Assembly: GCF_016102285.1 (NCBI RefSeq)
Contig: NZ_JACFOY010000001.1
Coordinates: forward strand, 1,612,001-1,676,000
Reading direction: 5' to 3'
DNA from: Bartonella sp. M0177
Lineage (GTDB): Bacteria > Pseudomonadota > Alphaproteobacteria > Rhizobiales > Rhizobiaceae
DNA length: 64,000 nucleotides
Part shown: piece after piece, positions 28,418-37,314 of the stretch
Layout: every line of letters begins with the position of its first letter
Position numbering within the stretch: position 1 is the first letter of the stretch
Program-made: the position numbers and the translations under genes
The notes under the pieces: model-generated
Database searches by the model: none
Seen by the model: the letters and a program-made list of their open reading frames with translations, nothing else
Told to the model about the DNA's origin: nothing

Positions 28418-28617
28418 GGGGGCGAAACAGGATCGACAAGGGCGTAAAGATTGCTCTTTTACCCGGCATTGTACCACCGTTATCGGGCTACTTAAGTAGT
28501 TGCAAATGACAACTATGCGGAAGCTCGTCTCGCTGCTTAATTGCGGCGCGAACGCTTCAAATTAAGTCTTGGACCTTCGCCGGTCCAAGCGGGGTTCGGA
28601 GGCACCTGGCAACAGAA
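28418..28617 (+). ncRNA. ssrA: tmRNA coding piece with tag ANDNYAEARLAA
   Basis: Rescues stalled ribosomes and marks their products for proteolysis. It begins GGGGGCGAAACAGGATCGAC, the typical alphaproteobacterial 5' end. The tag frame runs from GCA 28502 to TAA 28538-28540 and encodes ANDNYAEARLAA. A perfect 8-bp stem CTTGGACC/GGTCCAAG follows the tag. The 3' limit is approximate. sspB, the adaptor that recognises this tag, starts about 290 bases downstream. Confidence 0.93.
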
Positions 28618-28734
28618 GCCTTCACTATCTGTCTGTAAGCGTTCTCTCTATTTGTTTTATTGGTAGAAATTTACTGCTCTTGTTTCTCTTGGGGGTGAGC
28701 CTTGAAATGGAGCGGAAGCCATTCCTGAAGATTC

Positions 28735-28986
28735 TTGTTTTGGTCAAAAACAAAGCCGGAAGACACGGAAGATATTGTCATACAGGAATTCAAGAAAATT
28801 TTTGAGGAGATTTTGATTGCCTCATTGCATAAAGACCGTCTACATTGCATTAGAGATGATTGCCAAGTTTGGATAACATACATCGGAGAAGGAACAGGTT
28901 TTCAATGGTTCATGATCAGATCCGTTATGACATTCTCGTTCAGGACGCTTTACGGAGTGTTATTCGCAAAGTTTTGTCTGAAGTAG
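28735..28986 (+). CDS. Possible small ORF between ssrA and sspB (TTG start)
   Basis: An open frame from TTG 28735 gives a protein-like sequence (FWSKTKPEDTEDIVIQEFKK, then FEEILIASLHKDRLHCIRDD) of 83 residues and runs 82 bases into sspB in another frame. Only a weak purine stretch precedes the start. It may be a leader peptide, a real small protein or a remnant. I do not recognise it. Confidence 0.3.
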   Translation: MFWSKTKPEDTEDIVIQEFKKIFEEILIASLHKDRLHCIRDDCQVWITYIGEGTGFQWFMIRSVMTFSFRTLYGVLFAKFCLK

Positions 28987-29486
28987 CAAAAGCCGGCCTT
29001 CCGGGCGACCATCATTTTTTCATTACATTTCTGACGAACGCCCCGGGCGTGAAAATTTCCTCACGCCTTAAAGAACGCTATCCCGATCAGATGACAATTG
29101 TGTTGCAACACCAGTTCTGGGATTTGAACGTTTCCGAAAGCGGCTTCGAAGTCAGTCTTTCTTTCGGCGATGTTCCCGAACGTCTGGTTATACCGTTTTC
29201 TGCTGTTCAGGTATTTTATGATCCTACGGCTGCTTTCGAAGCAGCGTTCGATCTCGCATCCGATCTTCCGAAGAGTGATAATGACAGTCCGGACGTGAAG
29301 ACACTTGCAAAAGAGACGGAGGGCGGCGAGCTTACCATTCTTGCAGACAAGAAAGACAAGAAAAAATCTGCTGTAAAATTGAAGTCACATTCAAAGACAG
29401 AAACCGAAAAAGACGGTCAACAAACGCCAAAAGAAAAGAAACCGTCAGCAGATGTTGTCTCGCTTGATGCTTTTCGCAAGAAATAA
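28905..29486 (+). CDS. sspB: SspB-like ClpXP specificity-enhancing factor (alpha type)
   Basis: Adaptor that delivers ssrA-tagged proteins to ClpXP. About 193 residues from the chosen ATG (MVHDQIRYDILVQDALRSVI), which has GAAGGA upstream; the frame is open further up but without homology. The folded part (1-125) contains HHFFITFLTNAPGVKISSRL, MTIVLQHQFWDLNVSESGFE and LSFGDVPERLVIPFSAVQVF, as in Caulobacter SspB-alpha. A long, charged, low-complexity linker follows and ends DVVSLDAFRKK, the short C-terminal motif expected to dock on ClpX. It is followed closely by two small genes on the same strand. Confidence 0.92.
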   Translation: MVHDQIRYDILVQDALRSVIRKVLSEVAKAGLPGDHHFFITFLTNAPGVKISSRLKERYPDQMTIVLQHQFWDLNVSESGFEVSLSFGDVPERLVIPFSAVQVFYDPTAAFEAAFDLASDLPKSDNDSPDVKTLAKETEGGELTILADKKDKKKSAVKLKSHSKTETEKDGQQTPKEKKPSADVVSLDAFRKK

Positions 29487-29497
29487 GGCGTTTTTTC

Positions 29498-29689
29498 ATG
29501 GCTGATCTGGTCAATTTAAGGCAATTTCGCAAACAGAAAAAACGTCAGAATGACGAAACAAAAGCAAGCGAAAATCGCGTCATTTTCGGCCGAACCAAAG
29601 TCGAGCGCAATTTCGACGAAAAGCAAAAACAAAAAACCGCAAGTTTTCTTGATTTGAGAAAAATTCGGCACGACAAAGATGAAGGATGA
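29498..29689 (+). CDS. DUF4169-family small basic protein
   Basis: 63 residues, very rich in Lys, Arg and Gln. It fits the DUF4169 pattern: MADLVNLRQFRKQKKRQ at the start and NRVIFGRTKVERNFDEKQKQ in the middle, closing with FLDLRKIRHDKD. The function is unknown. It starts 12 bases after the sspB stop and overlaps the next gene by 11 bases, so it is part of the sspB operon. Confidence 0.85.
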   Translation: MADLVNLRQFRKQKKRQNDETKASENRVIFGRTKVERNFDEKQKQKTASFLDLRKIRHDKDEG

Positions 29690-29945
29690 AATTCTTTCTT
29701 CAATCGCTGCGCTAGACTGGCAAAAAGCACAATCGAAAAAGATTTCGGTGCGCATCGACGGTCATGCAACAAGTATTTCCCTCGAAGAAGCCTATATCGA
29801 CATTTTGTTGCGTGAAGCGGAAGCTCAGGGCCTATCTTTTGCCGGCCTTGTTACATGTGTCGATGAAGCAAGACCGGCCGGAGTTAACCTTTCAGCCTCT
29901 TTACGCCTTTTTGCACTCGAATTGGCGCAGCATTCCAAAGCATGA
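29679..29945 (+). CDS. Ribbon-helix-helix domain protein
   Basis: 88-residue protein with a likely arc/MetJ-type DNA-binding fold: a short strand with SKKISVRIDGHATSISLEEA followed by two helices (YIDILLREAEAQGLSFAGLV and SASLRLFALELAQH). It matches the RHH_4 type often found after DUF4169 in Rhizobiales. There is no toxin gene beside it, so a toxin-antitoxin role is not supported. The start overlaps the preceding gene by 11 bases, which indicates co-translation. Target genes are unknown. Confidence 0.8.
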   Translation: MKDEILSSIAALDWQKAQSKKISVRIDGHATSISLEEAYIDILLREAEAQGLSFAGLVTCVDEARPAGVNLSASLRLFALELAQHSKA

Positions 29946-30081
29946 CAAACCCGCCCCATATCGGCTATCATGACTTGAAACGGTAAACGGCATTACAGCG
30001 TTATGTGCCGGTTATGCCCGTCAACAAAGCAAGGCCAATCGGGATATATCTTTGTCCATCTTTGGCAAAGTTGCCTCCGAT

Positions 30082-30095
30082 TTGACATAAGTCAA
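30082..30095. promoter_or_regulatory. FNR/FixK-type binding site
   Basis: TTGACATAAGTCAA is a perfect match to the TTGA(C/T)-N4-(A/G)TCAA anaerobox, and flanking bases extend the symmetry (TTTGAC-ATAA-GTCAAA). It lies 141 bases upstream of the kinase-like gene, in a 290-base gap that holds no other feature I can call. Identity of the regulator is inference. Confidence 0.55.
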
Positions 30096-30235
30096 ATATG
30101 AACAAGTGGCAAAACATGCAATTTTCTGTAAAAAATTGACAATAATAGTTATTTCCTCTCTTTTCTTCTTTATAAATTTACCCGATTTGAACAAACGGAC
30201 TTGATAGAAGAGAGCCAACCGTCTAACTCAACACT

Positions 30236-31342
30236 ATGGAACATTTTGCCGATTCAGACAGCGCTTTGCCACCTTTGAAAGACCCACAATTTTTAACCGA
30301 ATTTGTGGCCTTGATGGTTTTGAAACGCGATGTTTTTTCGGAAACGCGGGTTGGCTATTTTGCTGATGATCCGCATAAACGCGTTATCCGCCGCATTGTT
30401 ACGGCTGCGCCAAAATGGTCTCGCCCGCTTGCCTGGATATTGGCAAGAAGAGAAATACGGGCATTGAAGAAAGTGCGCGGGCTTGACGGTGTGCCACAGC
30501 TTATTGCGGTTGATAAAGACGGGCTTTACCGCTCGTGGAGTGAAGGAACGCCATTGCATCTGGCGCGCCCGAACAAACCCGAATTTTATTTGAGTGCATT
30601 CAAAATACTTCGTAATTTGCGCCGCATGGGCATTACCCATAACGATCTTGCAAAGCCGCAAAACTGGCTGATGACAAGTGACGGGAAAGCTTCGATCATC
30701 GATTTCCAGTTGGCAAGTGTGCATAAACGCCGCGGTGCTCTCTATCGCTATTTTGCCTATGAAGATTTCCGCCATCTCATAAAACAAAAAAGAAGTTTTG
30801 CACCAGAATTACTGACACCGACAGAAAAGCGGATATTGAAAAACCGCTCCTGGCCGTCACGTCTCTGGTTGGCGACAGGAAAACGTGTCTATAATTTTAT
30901 TACCAAAGACATGTTCAAATGGTCGGATGGTGACGGAACAGGTGACCGCGTCCAACATCAGGGACCGGTCATTCGTAATCTTTTGAAAGATAATCCGGAT
31001 ATTGGCGATATTGCCATCGCAACCTATTCGCTTCCGGCGAAGGGTGTCGGGCTTTATGTTTTTGTCGAATCCGACAAACTTGACGAAAAAGCTGTTCGCG
31101 ACCTTCTGAAAGGCCAGAAAATCGAGTCTCTACAGGTTGTGCATCAATTGCCCAAGCGCAAAGACGGCTCCATTCGTGATGACATTATAAAACTCGTTGC
31201 CATGAACGAACTCAATGATCTTGTTGCCTTGATCAGACGCGAACCGGATTTGAAACCGGTTGTTGCGCCAATCATAGACAACCGGAAAAATTTGACCGAC
31301 CGGCGTGTCTATCAATATGAAGCGCAGCGCAAAAAAAAGTGA
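30236..31342 (+). CDS. RIO-like kinase domain protein with acyl-CoA-synthetase-like C-terminus
   Basis: 368 residues. The first ~200 look like an atypical (RIO/lipopolysaccharide-type) kinase: a catalytic loop GITHNDLAKPQNWLMTSDGK (HxDxxxxN) near residues 133-152, then ASIIDFQLA at about 154 with Asp-Phe in place of DFG. An invariant ATP-binding lysine is not obvious, though IRRIVTAAPKW could contribute. After a linker, residues ~255-335 resemble the AMP-binding_C domain of acyl-CoA synthetases (GVGLYVFVESDKLDEKAVRD; QLPKRKDGSIRDDIIKLVAM, which carries a Gly-Ser-Ile-Arg like the usual GKIxR). The joint architecture is striking and its role is unknown. An FNR-type box lies upstream. Confidence 0.7.
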   Translation: MEHFADSDSALPPLKDPQFLTEFVALMVLKRDVFSETRVGYFADDPHKRVIRRIVTAAPKWSRPLAWILARREIRALKKVRGLDGVPQLIAVDKDGLYRSWSEGTPLHLARPNKPEFYLSAFKILRNLRRMGITHNDLAKPQNWLMTSDGKASIIDFQLASVHKRRGALYRYFAYEDFRHLIKQKRSFAPELLTPTEKRILKNRSWPSRLWLATGKRVYNFITKDMFKWSDGDGTGDRVQHQGPVIRNLLKDNPDIGDIAIATYSLPAKGVGLYVFVESDKLDEKAVRDLLKGQKIESLQVVHQLPKRKDGSIRDDIIKLVAMNELNDLVALIRREPDLKPVVAPIIDNRKNLTDRRVYQYEAQRKKK

Positions 31343-31414
31343 TTTTCCGTTCATTTTCGTGTAAAAGCGTCAAGTCTGGCCTAGCAGAAAATATCTCGAA
31401 CCATTAGATTGGTG

Positions 31415-33898
31415 ATGATGACCGATTTTCCTGACGATATACCGTTTTTTGATGATGAGCCGAAAAAGCCGACGCCGCAATCTTCTGCGCACGATGAAGC
31501 TCGTAATGGTCAAGCTAGTTTGGCAGAACGCGCCATGGCTGCGCGCCATAATGCCGATGCTGACGCCGATTATCTTAAAAAACTCAATCCCGAGCAACGC
31601 CTTGCCGTAACAACAACGGAAGGTCCGGTTCTGGTTCTGGCCGGTGCAGGCACCGGAAAGACGCGGGTTCTTACCACACGCATTGCCCATATTTTACGGC
31701 TTGGCCTTGCTTATCCGAGCCAGATTCTGGCAGTCACATTCACCAATAAAGCCGCGCGTGAAATGAAAAACCGTATCGGTGAACTGGTCGGCGGCGCAGT
31801 TGAAGGTATGCCGTGGCTTGGCACTTTCCACTCGATCGGCGTTAAAATTCTTCGTCGTCACGCTGAGCTTGTGGGTCTCAACAGCAATTTCACCATTCTG
31901 GATACAGATGATGTAATAAGGCTTATCAAACAGCTCATTCAGGCTGAAGGGCTTGACGACAAAAGGTGGCCCGCGCGCACTTTTGCCAATATGATTGACG
32001 GGTGGAAAAACCACGGCCTTGCGCCTGACCAGATACCGGAAGGTGATGCCCGCTCGTTCGGCAATGGCAAAGGACGCGAGCTTTACCGTGCCTATCAGGA
32101 ACGCCTGCAAACGCTGAATGCCTGTGATTTCGGCGATTTGTTGATGCATCCCATTCATATTTTTCAGAAAAACGCCGATGTTTTGCGCGAATATCATAAA
32201 AAATTCCGCTATATACTGGTCGACGAATATCAGGATACCAATACTGCGCAATATTTGTGGCTGAGGCTATTGGCACAGCGCCCTGCCGGACAAACTGTCA
32301 ATCTTTGCTGCGTGGGTGATGACGACCAGTCGATTTACGGCTGGCGCGGTGCCGAAATTGACAATATTTTGCGTTTTGAAAAAGACTTTCCAGGTGCCAC
32401 TGTCATTCGTCTTGAACGCAATTACCGCTCGACTTCCCATATTCTGGGGGCTGCGTCCTATCTCATTGCCCATAATGAAGGCCGGTTGGGTAAAACGCTT
32501 TTTACCGATAGCAAAACGGAAAATGACCAGAAGGTCAAAGTTCATGCTGCCTGGGATTCGGAAGAAGAAGCGCGCGCCATTGGCGAGGAAATCGAGCAAT
32601 TACAACATCACGGTCTTGCTTTGAACGACATTGCCATTCTGGTTCGTGCCTCCTTCCAGATGCGTGAATTTGAAGACCGGTTTGTCACACTAGGGCTTAA
32701 TTATCGCGTTATCGGTGGCCCGCGTTTTTATGAGCGGCAGGAAATTCGCGATGCTCTCGCCTATTTCCGTGTTGTTACCCAACCCTCCGATGATCTCGCA
32801 TTCGAGCGTATTATCAACACGCCCAAACGCGGCCTTGGCGAAGCGACCGTTCGTCAAATTCATGATACTGCCCGCGCCCGCAACGAGCCTATGCTCAAAG
32901 CCTCTCAGGAAATGGTGGAAACCGACGAATTGAAGCCCAAGGCCAGAAGTTCTTTGAGAAAACTTGTCGAAGATTTTCGCCGTTGGCAGAATATGCTTGA
33001 TAATACTCCCCATACAGAGCTTGCAGAAATCATTCTGGATGAATCGGGTTATACCGCCATGTGGCAGGCCGATCGTTCAGCCGAAGCACCGGGGCGCCTT
33101 GAAAACCTGAAAGAACTTATCCATTCCATGGAAGATTTTGAAAGTTTGAGAAGTTTTCTCGAACATGTCTCTTTGGTCATGGATACCGAAAAGAACGAAG
33201 ATATGGATGCGGTCAATATCATGACGCTGCATTCGGCCAAGGGACTGGAATTCAACACGGTGTTTCTGCCTGGATGGGAAGAAGGGCTGTTTCCCCATCA
33301 ACGTTCGCTTGATGAAGGCGGGCGCGCGGGGCTTGAAGAAGAGCGGCGGCTTGCCTATGTCGGGCTTACACGTGCAAAGGAAAATCTACATATCTGGTTT
33401 GTTTCGAACCGGCGCATTCACGGGCTATGGCAAACGACAATTCCGTCGCGTTTTCTTGATGAACTGCCCAATGAACATGTTGAAGTTGCAGAAGTAGAAA
33501 CATCCTATGGCGGTTATGGGCAATCGCGCTTTGACCGACAGGAGCCATTCCAGAACAATTACTCGACACCCGGCTGGCAAAGAGCCAAAAAGAACGCAAC
33601 CGACGCAACCCGCACCAATTGGGGTAACCGCTCGGGCGCCAATGTGGAACGCATCGGTTATGGGGAAGTCGATTCCGGCTATGGTGCAGGACGGGCAGCG
33701 CGTTCGAAAACCATAGAAGGCGAACTTATCGCCAAATCTGTTTCCGACAAACCGTCCGAATTCAGCGTGGGCGACAGGGTTTTTCATATCAAATTCGGAA
33801 ATGGCAATGTCGCAGCAATTGACGGAAACAAACTCACCATTGCTTTTGACAAAGCAGGCGAAAAACGCGTGCTCGACAGTTTTGTCAAAAAAGTCTGA
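31415..33898 (+). CDS. uvrD: UvrD/PcrA-type ATP-dependent DNA helicase
   Basis: Superfamily 1 3'-5' helicase of about 828 residues, for excision repair and replication restart. Helicase motifs run in order: Q-motif LNPEQRLAVTTTEGPVLVLA, Walker A AGAGTGKTRVL at about 77, VTFTNKAAREMKNRI (Ia), VDEYQDTN (II), GDDDQSIYGWRGAE (III), LERNYRST (IV), MTLHSAKGLEFNTVFL (V), EERRLAYVGLTRAKENL (VI). A C-terminal Tudor-like segment (VGDRVFHIKFGNGNVAAIDG) is as in PcrA/UvrD. ATG 31415 or 31418 is preferred over the TTG/GTG just before. Ends at a terminator shared with converging poxB. Confidence 0.96.
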   Translation: MMTDFPDDIPFFDDEPKKPTPQSSAHDEARNGQASLAERAMAARHNADADADYLKKLNPEQRLAVTTTEGPVLVLAGAGTGKTRVLTTRIAHILRLGLAYPSQILAVTFTNKAAREMKNRIGELVGGAVEGMPWLGTFHSIGVKILRRHAELVGLNSNFTILDTDDVIRLIKQLIQAEGLDDKRWPARTFANMIDGWKNHGLAPDQIPEGDARSFGNGKGRELYRAYQERLQTLNACDFGDLLMHPIHIFQKNADVLREYHKKFRYILVDEYQDTNTAQYLWLRLLAQRPAGQTVNLCCVGDDDQSIYGWRGAEIDNILRFEKDFPGATVIRLERNYRSTSHILGAASYLIAHNEGRLGKTLFTDSKTENDQKVKVHAAWDSEEEARAIGEEIEQLQHHGLALNDIAILVRASFQMREFEDRFVTLGLNYRVIGGPRFYERQEIRDALAYFRVVTQPSDDLAFERIINTPKRGLGEATVRQIHDTARARNEPMLKASQEMVETDELKPKARSSLRKLVEDFRRWQNMLDNTPHTELAEIILDESGYTAMWQADRSAEAPGRLENLKELIHSMEDFESLRSFLEHVSLVMDTEKNEDMDAVNIMTLHSAKGLEFNTVFLPGWEEGLFPHQRSLDEGGRAGLEEERRLAYVGLTRAKENLHIWFVSNRRIHGLWQTTIPSRFLDELPNEHVEVAEVETSYGGYGQSRFDRQEPFQNNYSTPGWQRAKKNATDATRTNWGNRSGANVERIGYGEVDSGYGAGRAARSKTIEGELIAKSVSDKPSEFSVGDRVFHIKFGNGNVAAIDGNKLTIAFDKAGEKRVLDSFVKKV

Positions 33899-33953
33899 GC
33901 ATTTTTTGCCCATCCACGATCGTCCGGTTTTACCGAAGCTTCAATAAAGTCAA

Positions 33954-33987
33954 AAAAGGCAGAAAATAAATCAATTTTCTGCCTTTT
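33954..33987. terminator. Bidirectional terminator between uvrD and poxB
   Basis: AAAAGGCAGAAAA/TTTTCTGCCTTTT stem with A- and T-rich flanks on both sides, in the gap of two converging genes. Confidence 0.85.
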
Positions 33988-34010
33988 ATTTTATCAAATT
34001 ACTAAAGCGA

Positions 34011-35726
34011 TTATTTGATGAAATTGTGAATAAGGAGATCGGTTACATCTTTCACACGTCCCTGCATAATCGCCTTGGTGCCATAAAGTGCCATTCCGGA
34101 AACTTCACCGGCCGTTACCTTTGGCGGCATAACCAGTTCATATCCGCTGGTTTTGACATCAAGAAGTGCCGGACCTTTGGCACTCAAAAAGGCTTTGACT
34201 GCACCTTCTAGTTCTTCCGGCTTGTCAACTTTCCAACCTTTAATGCCAATCGATTCGGCAAGTTTTGCAAAATCGGGATTTTGCAGATCGGTGTAGTGAT
34301 CAACCAGTCCTTCGACCTTTTGTTCAAGTTCAACGAAGTTGAGTGAAGAATTGTTGAAAACCACAATCTTGATATCAACCTTCTCCTGAACAACAGTCAA
34401 AAGCTCACCCATCAACATGGCAAGACCACCATCGCCGGAAAGCGATATAACTTGTCTGTCTTTATAGGCTTTTTTGAAGCCGATAGCCTGCGGCAAAGCA
34501 TTTGCCATGGTTCCATGGGAAAGGCTTGCAAGTGTTCTTCTCTTGCCATTTGTTTTGAAATGGCGGAGCAACCAGACCATTGGCGAACCGCAGTCACCTG
34601 TAACCAGCGCATCATCATCGGCATATTGATTGATAAGCGATACGAGATATTGCGGATGAATAATCGATTTTGAAACAGCGGTTTCCTTCGCTTCGGCTTT
34701 TTCGGCTTCGGCTTTGGTTTTCAGACACTGGTCGAGAAAACCGGTATCTTTTTTTTCGTCAACATATTTTAGAAGTGCTGCCGCTGTCGATTTGACATCC
34801 CCGATCAACCCCATATCGACGGGATGGCGGCGCCCCAGATGGGTTCCATCCTCATCCACCTGAATAATCGTGGCTTTATCAGGGTAAAATTGCGTATAAG
34901 CAAAATCGGTACCAAGCAGAAGCAAAGTATCGCAATGTTCAACCATGTCAAAACCGGGCTTTCCGCCCAACATCCCGTTCATTCCCATATTATACGGGTT
35001 GTCATATTCGATGAAATCTTTCGATTTTGATGAATGCCCGATTGGTGCTTTCAATTTGGCAGCCAAAGCGACCACTTCGTCATGAGCACCTTTGACACCC
35101 GAACCGACATAGATTGCAACTTTTTTGCCCTTGTTCAAATGCGATGCAACTTGTTCAAGTTCGCTATCGGAAGGGCGAATAACCGGATTTGGCCGATGAA
35201 CGCTATATTGCGTAACATGGCTTACCGTTTGCATGGAAACATTAACCGGCAGAACAATGACAGCAACACCTCTTTTTGACAGTGCTGCCTGACATGCTTC
35301 GACGGTTATGCGTTGGGCTTCCTCCGGGTTCAAAATTTGCTCGCAAAACACCGAGCAATGTGAATAAAGTGCGGGAAAATCCACTTCCTGCGGCCATTCA
35401 CTGCCGATAACTTCGGTTGAAAGCTGGCTTGCTATGGCCACAACCGGAGCGCGATTGCGATTTGATTCATAAATTCCGTTAATAAGATGCAAGCTCCCCG
35501 GCCCGCACGAGCCTGCGCATGCACTCAATTCGCCAGTCAAATAAGCTTCTCCTCCTGCTGCCAAAGCAGCAGCTTCTTCGTGGCGTGTATGGACCCACTC
35601 GATTTTCGAGCGATATATCGCATCGGTGATATAGTTAAGTGTATCACCGACAATGCCGTAACAATGTTTCACACCTGCGTTTTGCAGTGTTTCCACGATA
35701 ATCTCGCCAACACGTTTAGAAGACAT
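34011..35726 (-). CDS. poxB: Pyruvate dehydrogenase (quinone), thiamine-diphosphate dependent
   Basis: Peripheral membrane flavoenzyme that turns pyruvate into acetate and CO2 and passes electrons to quinone. 571 residues. N-terminal ThDP domain: GVKHCYGIVGDTLNYITDAI, catalytic Glu in HTRHEEAAALAAGG, and GSCGPGSLHLINGIYESNRN. The middle FAD domain contains VGSGVKGAHDEVVALAAKLK. The C-terminal ThDP domain has LSGDGGLAMLMGELLT at about 430 with the following NNSSLNF (GDG-N26-N motif). The final ~25 residues could be the lipid-activated tail. AAAGGA precedes the ATG. Other ThDP enzymes such as acetolactate synthase are excluded by the PoxB-type N-terminus. Monocistronic. Confidence 0.94.
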   Translation of the reverse strand: MSSKRVGEIIVETLQNAGVKHCYGIVGDTLNYITDAIYRSKIEWVHTRHEEAAALAAGGEAYLTGELSACAGSCGPGSLHLINGIYESNRNRAPVVAIASQLSTEVIGSEWPQEVDFPALYSHCSVFCEQILNPEEAQRITVEACQAALSKRGVAVIVLPVNVSMQTVSHVTQYSVHRPNPVIRPSDSELEQVASHLNKGKKVAIYVGSGVKGAHDEVVALAAKLKAPIGHSSKSKDFIEYDNPYNMGMNGMLGGKPGFDMVEHCDTLLLLGTDFAYTQFYPDKATIIQVDEDGTHLGRRHPVDMGLIGDVKSTAAALLKYVDEKKDTGFLDQCLKTKAEAEKAEAKETAVSKSIIHPQYLVSLINQYADDDALVTGDCGSPMVWLLRHFKTNGKRRTLASLSHGTMANALPQAIGFKKAYKDRQVISLSGDGGLAMLMGELLTVVQEKVDIKIVVFNNSSLNFVELEQKVEGLVDHYTDLQNPDFAKLAESIGIKGWKVDKPEELEGAVKAFLSAKGPALLDVKTSGYELVMPPKVTAGEVSGMALYGTKAIMQGRVKDVTDLLIHNFIK

Positions 35727-35834
35727 TCACAATTTCCTTTCAAAATTGAGATACGTTGTAATTATTGAAGTAAACAACGAGAAATTGAAAATAAATTCCT
35801 TGTCAATCACGCGTCTTTGATAATGGTTCTGCTC

Positions 35835-36476
35835 TCAGACCAGCTTTTTCCACTTTGCAATAAATTCTTCAGCCGAGAGTTGTTGCATATCGGGTATTGC
35901 TTCATAAAGTGTATTCAGCGGCCAATTCCACCAGCTAAGGTCGAGAAGCGCCTGAATAACGTAGTCGGGAAATCTCATTCTTATTCGCTTTGCCGGAACA
36001 CCGCCGACAATCTCGTAAGGAATGACATCTTTGGTTACAACCGCATTGGCACCGATCACCGCACCATGGCCGATGGTAATCCCCGGCATCACCACCGCCC
36101 CATGGCCGATCCAGACATCATGCCCCACTGTCACGCGTTTATTATGCCGCCTTTCGCGAAAAGCGCTATCCAGTGTCATGAAACGAAAATATTCATTCGG
36201 CCGGTAAGTCATCTTATGCATGCTTACCCGTTCCATCGGATGTTCGAGAGCATTAAGCCGGACATTCGAAGCAATAGAACAAAAACGGCCGACATCGGTA
36301 TATATTGCTTCACCATTGCGCTCGAAATAGCTGAAATCTCCAACCGTCACATCACGTAAGAGAACCCGTTCGCCTATTTCGGAAAAACGGCCAAGTTTAC
36401 AACCGTGGAGTTTGGCTGTTGAATGGATGCGCGGTTCACTATCCTGAAAGCGTTGATCTGTTGGCGATATGCTCAT
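35835..36476 (-). CDS. Hexapeptide-repeat acyltransferase (phosphonate-type, DapH/CatB-like)
   Basis: Left-handed beta-helix acyltransferase of about 213 residues from the preferred start (MSISPTD). The repeats run from LHGCKLGRFSEIGERVLLRD to VVTKDVIPYEIVGGVPAKRI; the catalytic His is in VTVGHDVWIGHGAVVMPGIT. DVGRFCSIASNVRLNALEHP and LSWWNWPLNTLYEAIPD match the family named for phosphonate operons (TIGR03308 type) and the chloramphenicol-acetyltransferase-like CatB group. No phn gene is nearby, so the substrate is open. An ATG 19 codons upstream gives an unusual tail. The start of this gene and that of the SCO1-type gene face away from each other. Confidence 0.8.
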   Translation of the reverse strand: MSISPTDQRFQDSEPRIHSTAKLHGCKLGRFSEIGERVLLRDVTVGDFSYFERNGEAIYTDVGRFCSIASNVRLNALEHPMERVSMHKMTYRPNEYFRFMTLDSAFRERRHNKRVTVGHDVWIGHGAVVMPGITIGHGAVIGANAVVTKDVIPYEIVGGVPAKRIRMRFPDYVIQALLDLSWWNWPLNTLYEAIPDMQQLSAEEFIAKWKKLV

Positions 36477-36688
36477 GATAATCCGGTATATTGAATACTG
36501 CGTTACCATAAAACGCATAGACTGGAAGTGCAATCCCGACTATTCGCCCCAAGCTGTCCGACAATTATTATTTAAATTCCGCTTTTCATTGCAGTATCGT
36601 TTTCATACCGATATATTTTGAAATATCATCTTCAGGGGTCACACCAGTGGCTTTTATGACGGTGCATCAAGCTCAAGGGATTTTGGCA

Positions 36689-37294
36689 ATGACGAGTGAA
36701 ACCAAAAGTACTGTTAAAAGTGTTTTTTATATTGTTTTATTGGTTGCGGTTTTTATGGCCTTCATATTTGGTTGGCAAACCTTCGTCAGTCCGCCACTCG
36801 GTGAGGATTTCAGCCTGACGGATTCCAATGGAAAAACCGTTACGCAGGTTGAACTTCGCGAAAAGCCGTCGGCGATATTTTTCGGTTACACAATGTGTCC
36901 GGATATTTGCCCGACAACATTGATGAGTATGACCAATTGGATCAAGGAACTCGGACCGGATGCAGATAATATCAATATCTGGTTCATCACAGTGGATCCC
37001 GAGCGGGATACTCCGGAAGTTCTCCATGATTATTTATCGAATTTTACCGACAAGGTTATCGGCATAAGTGGTGATCCTGCGAAAGTTCATAAACTGGTAG
37101 CGTCTTTCAATATTGCGGCTGAAAAGGTACCCGGTGAGAATGGCGATTATACTTACGACCACACAGCGGCAATACTTCTTACCAAAAAAGGCGGCCAATT
37201 TGCCGGCGTAATCCCTTATAGCGTGGAAGAAAACAGAAATGAATTGAAAGACCAGATTGCTATAGAGCGTCTCAAGAGTCTGGCAAAACAATAA
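36689..37294 (+). CDS. SCO1/SenC family copper chaperone
   Basis: Membrane-anchored thioredoxin-fold protein of about 201 residues that helps to build the CuA centre of cytochrome oxidase. One N-terminal span ([20 protein letters not shown]) anchors it with the domain in the periplasm. The copper-binding pair is in [14 protein letters not shown] (CxxxC), with the partner His in YDHTAAILL near the C-terminus; [14 protein letters not shown] is also typical. The start at 36689 has AAGGGA upstream, while a more distant ATG (36647) lacks one. It is 20 bases ahead of prmA. No oxidase genes are nearby. Confidence 0.92.
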   Translation: MTSETKSTVKSVFYIVLLVAVFMAFIFGWQTFVSPPLGEDFSLTDSNGKTVTQVELREKPSAIFFGYTMCPDICPTTLMSMTNWIKELGPDADNINIWFITVDPERDTPEVLHDYLSNFTDKVIGISGDPAKVHKLVASFNIAAEKVPGENGDYTYDHTAAILLTKKGGQFAGVIPYSVEENRNELKDQIAIERLKSLAKQ

Positions 37295-37314
37295 AAGACA
37301 TAAGGACAAAAATT

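Noticed and set aside
28283-28477. Frames overlapping the tmRNA region on both strands
   Set aside because: The region folds as the tRNA-like domain of a split tmRNA; the frames are chance.
29679-29945. Ribbon-helix-helix gene as an antitoxin
   Set aside because: No toxin-like partner is adjacent; the gene sits in the sspB/DUF4169 operon instead.
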